7,042 nucleotides of DNA from an uncultured Clostridia bacterium. GTDB lineage: Bacteria; Bacillota; Clostridia; Christensenellales; Borkfalkiaceae. Under the pieces are notes generated by a model that did no database searches, was not told the origin of the DNA, and worked only from the letters and a program-made list of their open reading frames with translations. How positions within the stretch are numbered: the stretch's first letter is position 1; the number at the start of each line of letters is the position of its first letter. Shown piece by piece: positions 4,814-7,042 of the stretch. Location: positions 1-7,042 of the forward strand of contig CANPWF010000087.1 in the NCBI GenBank assembly GCA_947581885.1. Direction: 5' to 3'. A program made the position numbers and the translations under genes.

Positions 4814-7042
4814 TTAACGAATAATGTGTTCCGCCCCGAGGAACCGCGCACCTTCGCCGAGCGATTCGATGCAAAGGTACAGATCCCCCTTCCAAGCGGG
4901 GTTGAGATACAGAAGGGAATGATCCCCTCCGTGGAGCGCGGGAGCCTTCTCCCAATCGAGAAGGAGCCTGCCGATCACCCGTCCGTCCATCACGCAGGTG
5001 ACCTGAATATTCTTCCCGCGCAGGCGCAGGAAGCATTCTTTATCGCAATCGATGTGCGCACACAGGGCTTTCGCGCCCTCGACGGAAACGGGAACTTTGA
5101 CCGCCGCCCCCTTCTGCGAACCCGTGACGGCGACATAGTCGCTCTCGGTGAGCACGCGCACCCGTTTCGGCGCGACGGGGGTAACGTGCAGGAGCCTGAC
5201 GCAGTCGACATCCTGCGTCCATACCCGCTTGCGATATACGAGCGTGAGCGTATGCTCTTCGCCGATTTCCAAAGAATTTGTGAGTTCGAACGTCCCGTAG
5301 TCGCATTCGCCGAGAAGTGCCCCGTCGAGATAGACCGCCACGTCGCACTTTTCCGTCGTCTTGACGATCAGCCTCTCCGCTTCCCGCTTGACGGGCATCG
5401 AGTAGGCGCAAATGACGGGTTTACGGGTGGAATTCCACTTGTCGACGCTGATACGGACGGGCATCCCCTCGGGGAGCGCGATTTGCTTCTCGCCGTATGT
5501 TTCGAGAAGTTCGAAGGAAGTGCGGTTGACGCGTTCTTCCTTTTCGACGATCCCGAAGGACAGCACGCCCTTCTTGCAGGAGAGCCGAAGTGCGGGAGAC
5601 TGCGAATCGTCGAAATTGCTGTGCCCCCACTTCTCGACGGTGACATCGAACGCCCCGTCCCGCGAGGGAGGAAGCACCACGTCCCTGCCGTCCGCATACC
5701 GCGTTTCGCCGCGAACGCCGTCCGCCGTGACCCGCATAATGTCGCAGGGGTGTTCCACAAAGAGAGCTTTGCCCGCGGGGATGCGCAGGTCGTATTCCAC
5801 CATCCCCTCGGTGATACCGAGTGCCCCGAAGTGCGTGCCGTTCTCCGCGGAGATCTCCCGCATGAGCGGCAATCCGCACTCGAAGAATTTGTTGAATTTG
5901 GACGACGAGGGCTTTTTGCGGCTGAGACGGTCCCCCGCAACGACCTTGATCGCCTTCGCGCGGTTGAGGAACTTGATCTTCACGCCCGAGATCTCGCAGT
6001 CGCGGCGGATGAGCCGTTCGCCGTCGCCGAAATCGAGCCCCACTTCGGGTTCGCTCTCGGTATAGAAGAGCAGTTCGCCGTCCGCCACAAGGACGGGTTC
6101 GCAATTCGTCCGCGTCAGCACGGCGGGGACCCCGCGGCTGTGCATATCGAAATCGAAGAGCAGGAAGGGAGCGCGTTCGGCGGGGATCTCCGCACGGACG
6201 GCGCGGGTGCCGAACGTGAATTCCACCGTCCCCTTCTCGGAGGAGAAGTTGGGTGCGCACACCGCCGCCCCGCCGCCAGAAAGGCGAAGGACCCTCAGCC
6301 CGCCTTCCGTCGTTTTGAAGGTGCAACGGGAGGGCACAACGGGCTCGGGATCGGGCGTTGCCGCCGCGATGGGTTCCCCGACGGCACGGAGAAACGCCGC
6401 AAACAGGGCGGCCTCTTCCGCCTCGGCGGTGTAGCTCCCCGAAGCCCCGATCATCGACCAGAAATCGTATTCCGTCCCGATGAGCGCGTCCGGGCTGCCC
6501 CAATTGTTCACGGCTTGATGGAAGTCGAAATTCATCCCCGCCACTTGGTTGTACGCCCCGAGCAACTTGGACCCGCACGAGAGTTCACGGCGGAGAAGGA
6601 AATGATCGCGGTTTGTCTCCGAGACGAGGAGCGGCTTGCCCTTTTCCGCAAAACGGAAGGCATAGCGTTGCAGCTCGCCGTCGAAGGAGGGATCGGAGCT
6701 CGCGGGGTAGCAGTTCAGGGAAATGTCTACGCCCGACGCGGCTCCGCCCGCGCGTGCGACGGAGTACTGCCCCGTGCAGCAGAAGAACGGAATACCCGAA
6801 ATATACCCTTCCGCCATGGTGCGGAGGGCGTTGATGTACGCCGTGGGATCGGGACAATCGAAGAAGTCGAGCTCGTTTTCGAGCTGCAACATGACGATAG
6901 GTCCGCCGTTCGGATAGGTATAGGGCGCGATCGCGGTGAGGACCGCGTCGTACCACTTCTTCGTCTCGGCGAGGAAATTCTCGTCCGCACAGCGGATGGG
7001 CATGCCCGATTCGAGGATCCGCGCGGGAATGGACCCGCCGTC
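4814..7042 (-). CDS. GH35-like beta-galactosidase (5' end missing)
   Basis: The frame is open from the window edge to TAA at 4814, giving 742 residues. The ATG at 7003 is internal, because family-like sequence (GGSIPARILESGMPIRCAD, 2-20) runs across it. The first ~210 residues look like the end of a GH35 TIM barrel: GGPIVMLQLENE (46-57) with proton-donor candidate E57, matching the family GGPI-QVENE motif; PLLVSETNRDHF (137-148) with nucleophile candidate E142; and GMNFDF plus GTEYDFWSMIGASG (169-174, 189-202), matching the family's GGTNFGF and TSYDYDAP blocks. Beta-sandwich regions follow, including VEKWGHSNFDD near 470 and a jelly-roll-like C-terminus. The family removes terminal beta-galactose. 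It is the first gene in this window, 38 bases ahead of the binding protein. The signal peptide, if any, lies outside, so cellular location is unknown. The nucleophile region departs from the usual SEFW form, so substrate preference may differ. Confidence 0.85.
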   Translation of the reverse strand, partial: DGGSIPARILESGMPIRCADENFLAETKKWYDAVLTAIAPYTYPNGGPIVMLQLENELDFFDCPDPTAYINALRTMAEGYISGIPFFCCTGQYSVARAGGAASGVDISLNCYPASSDPSFDGELQRYAFRFAEKGKPLLVSETNRDHFLLRRELSCGSKLLGAYNQVAGMNFDFHQAVNNWGSPDALIGTEYDFWSMIGASGSYTAEAEEAALFAAFLRAVGEPIAAATPDPEPVVPSRCTFKTTEGGLRVLRLSGGGAAVCAPNFSSEKGTVEFTFGTRAVRAEIPAERAPFLLFDFDMHSRGVPAVLTRTNCEPVLVADGELLFYTESEPEVGLDFGDGERLIRRDCEISGVKIKFLNRAKAIKVVAGDRLSRKKPSSSKFNKFFECGLPLMREISAENGTHFGALGITEGMVEYDLRIPAGKALFVEHPCDIMRVTADGVRGETRYADGRDVVLPPSRDGAFDVTVEKWGHSNFDDSQSPALRLSCKKGVLSFGIVEKEERVNRTSFELLETYGEKQIALPEGMPVRISVDKWNSTRKPVICAYSMPVKREAERLIVKTTEKCDVAVYLDGALLGECDYGTFELTNSLEIGEEHTLTLVYRKRVWTQDVDCVRLLHVTPVAPKRVRVLTESDYVAVTGSQKGAAVKVPVSVEGAKALCAHIDCDKECFLRLRGKNIQVTCVMDGRVIGRLLLDWEKAPALHGGDHSLLYLNPAWKGDLYLCIESLGEGARFLGAEHIIR

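Noticed and set aside
3384..4817. A 477-residue open frame on the plus strand, opposite the binding-protein gene
   Set aside because: The product has repeated Val/Arg/Glu-rich stretches typical of antisense reading and no recognisable domain. The minus strand there encodes a lipoprotein with a signal peptide and family motifs.
4776..5036. An earlier start (5036) for the binding protein
   Set aside because: It would place the lipoprotein signal peptide 87 residues inside the protein and overlap the GH35-like gene. The ATG at 4775 has AGGAGGA and begins a proper signal peptide.
5421..6578. A 385-residue open frame on the minus strand in another phase inside the GH35-like gene
   Set aside because: It is wholly contained in the real gene, is very rich in Arg and Gly, and lacks any family pattern. 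It is a frame shadow of GC-rich coding DNA.
7001..7003. The ATG at 7003 as the true start of the GH35-like protein
   Set aside because: The frame stays open to the window edge and the residues before it (GGSIPARILESG) fit the GH35 barrel, which also needs its N-terminal half. The gene is cut by the window.

Overview
The window is one strand-uniform cluster of five genes. All of them read on the minus strand, so transcription runs from position 7042 towards position 1. The predicted products form a compact glycan-degradation and uptake locus. In transcription order they are: a GH35-like beta-galactosidase (partial, its 5' end lies beyond 7042); a sugar-binding lipoprotein (4775-3300); two CUT1-type ABC permeases (3283-2294 and 2292-1348); and a Sec-secreted GH30 glycosidase resembling endo-beta-1,6-galactanases (1320 to the window edge, its 3' end missing).

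Organism: the lipoprotein signal with an LAGC lipobox, the strong AGGAGG-type ribosome binding sites, and the binding protein/permease/permease layout without a dedicated ATPase point to a Gram-positive, Clostridia-like Firmicute. The DNA looks fairly GC-rich. A gut or rumen lineage is plausible, but nothing here fixes the taxon. TAA and TGA both act as stops, so the standard bacterial code applies.

Layout: intergenic gaps are 38, 16, 1 and 27 bases, so there is no gene-free stretch over 300 bases and no room for a separate promoter plus terminator. The cluster is probably one transcript whose promoter and regulator lie upstream of 7042. The only non-coding structure seen is a 6-bp hairpin (4794-4810) between the GH35 stop codon and the ribosome binding site of the binding protein.

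Proposed joint function (inference): the secreted GH30 enzyme cuts a beta-galactan outside the cell, for example the beta-1,6-linked side chains of plant arabinogalactan. The lipoprotein captures the oligosaccharides, the two permeases import them using an ATPase encoded elsewhere, and the GH35-like enzyme releases galactose. The enzyme classes rest on conserved catalytic motifs; the exact substrate is not proven by sequence. I see no mobile element, CRISPR array, RNA gene or defence system.
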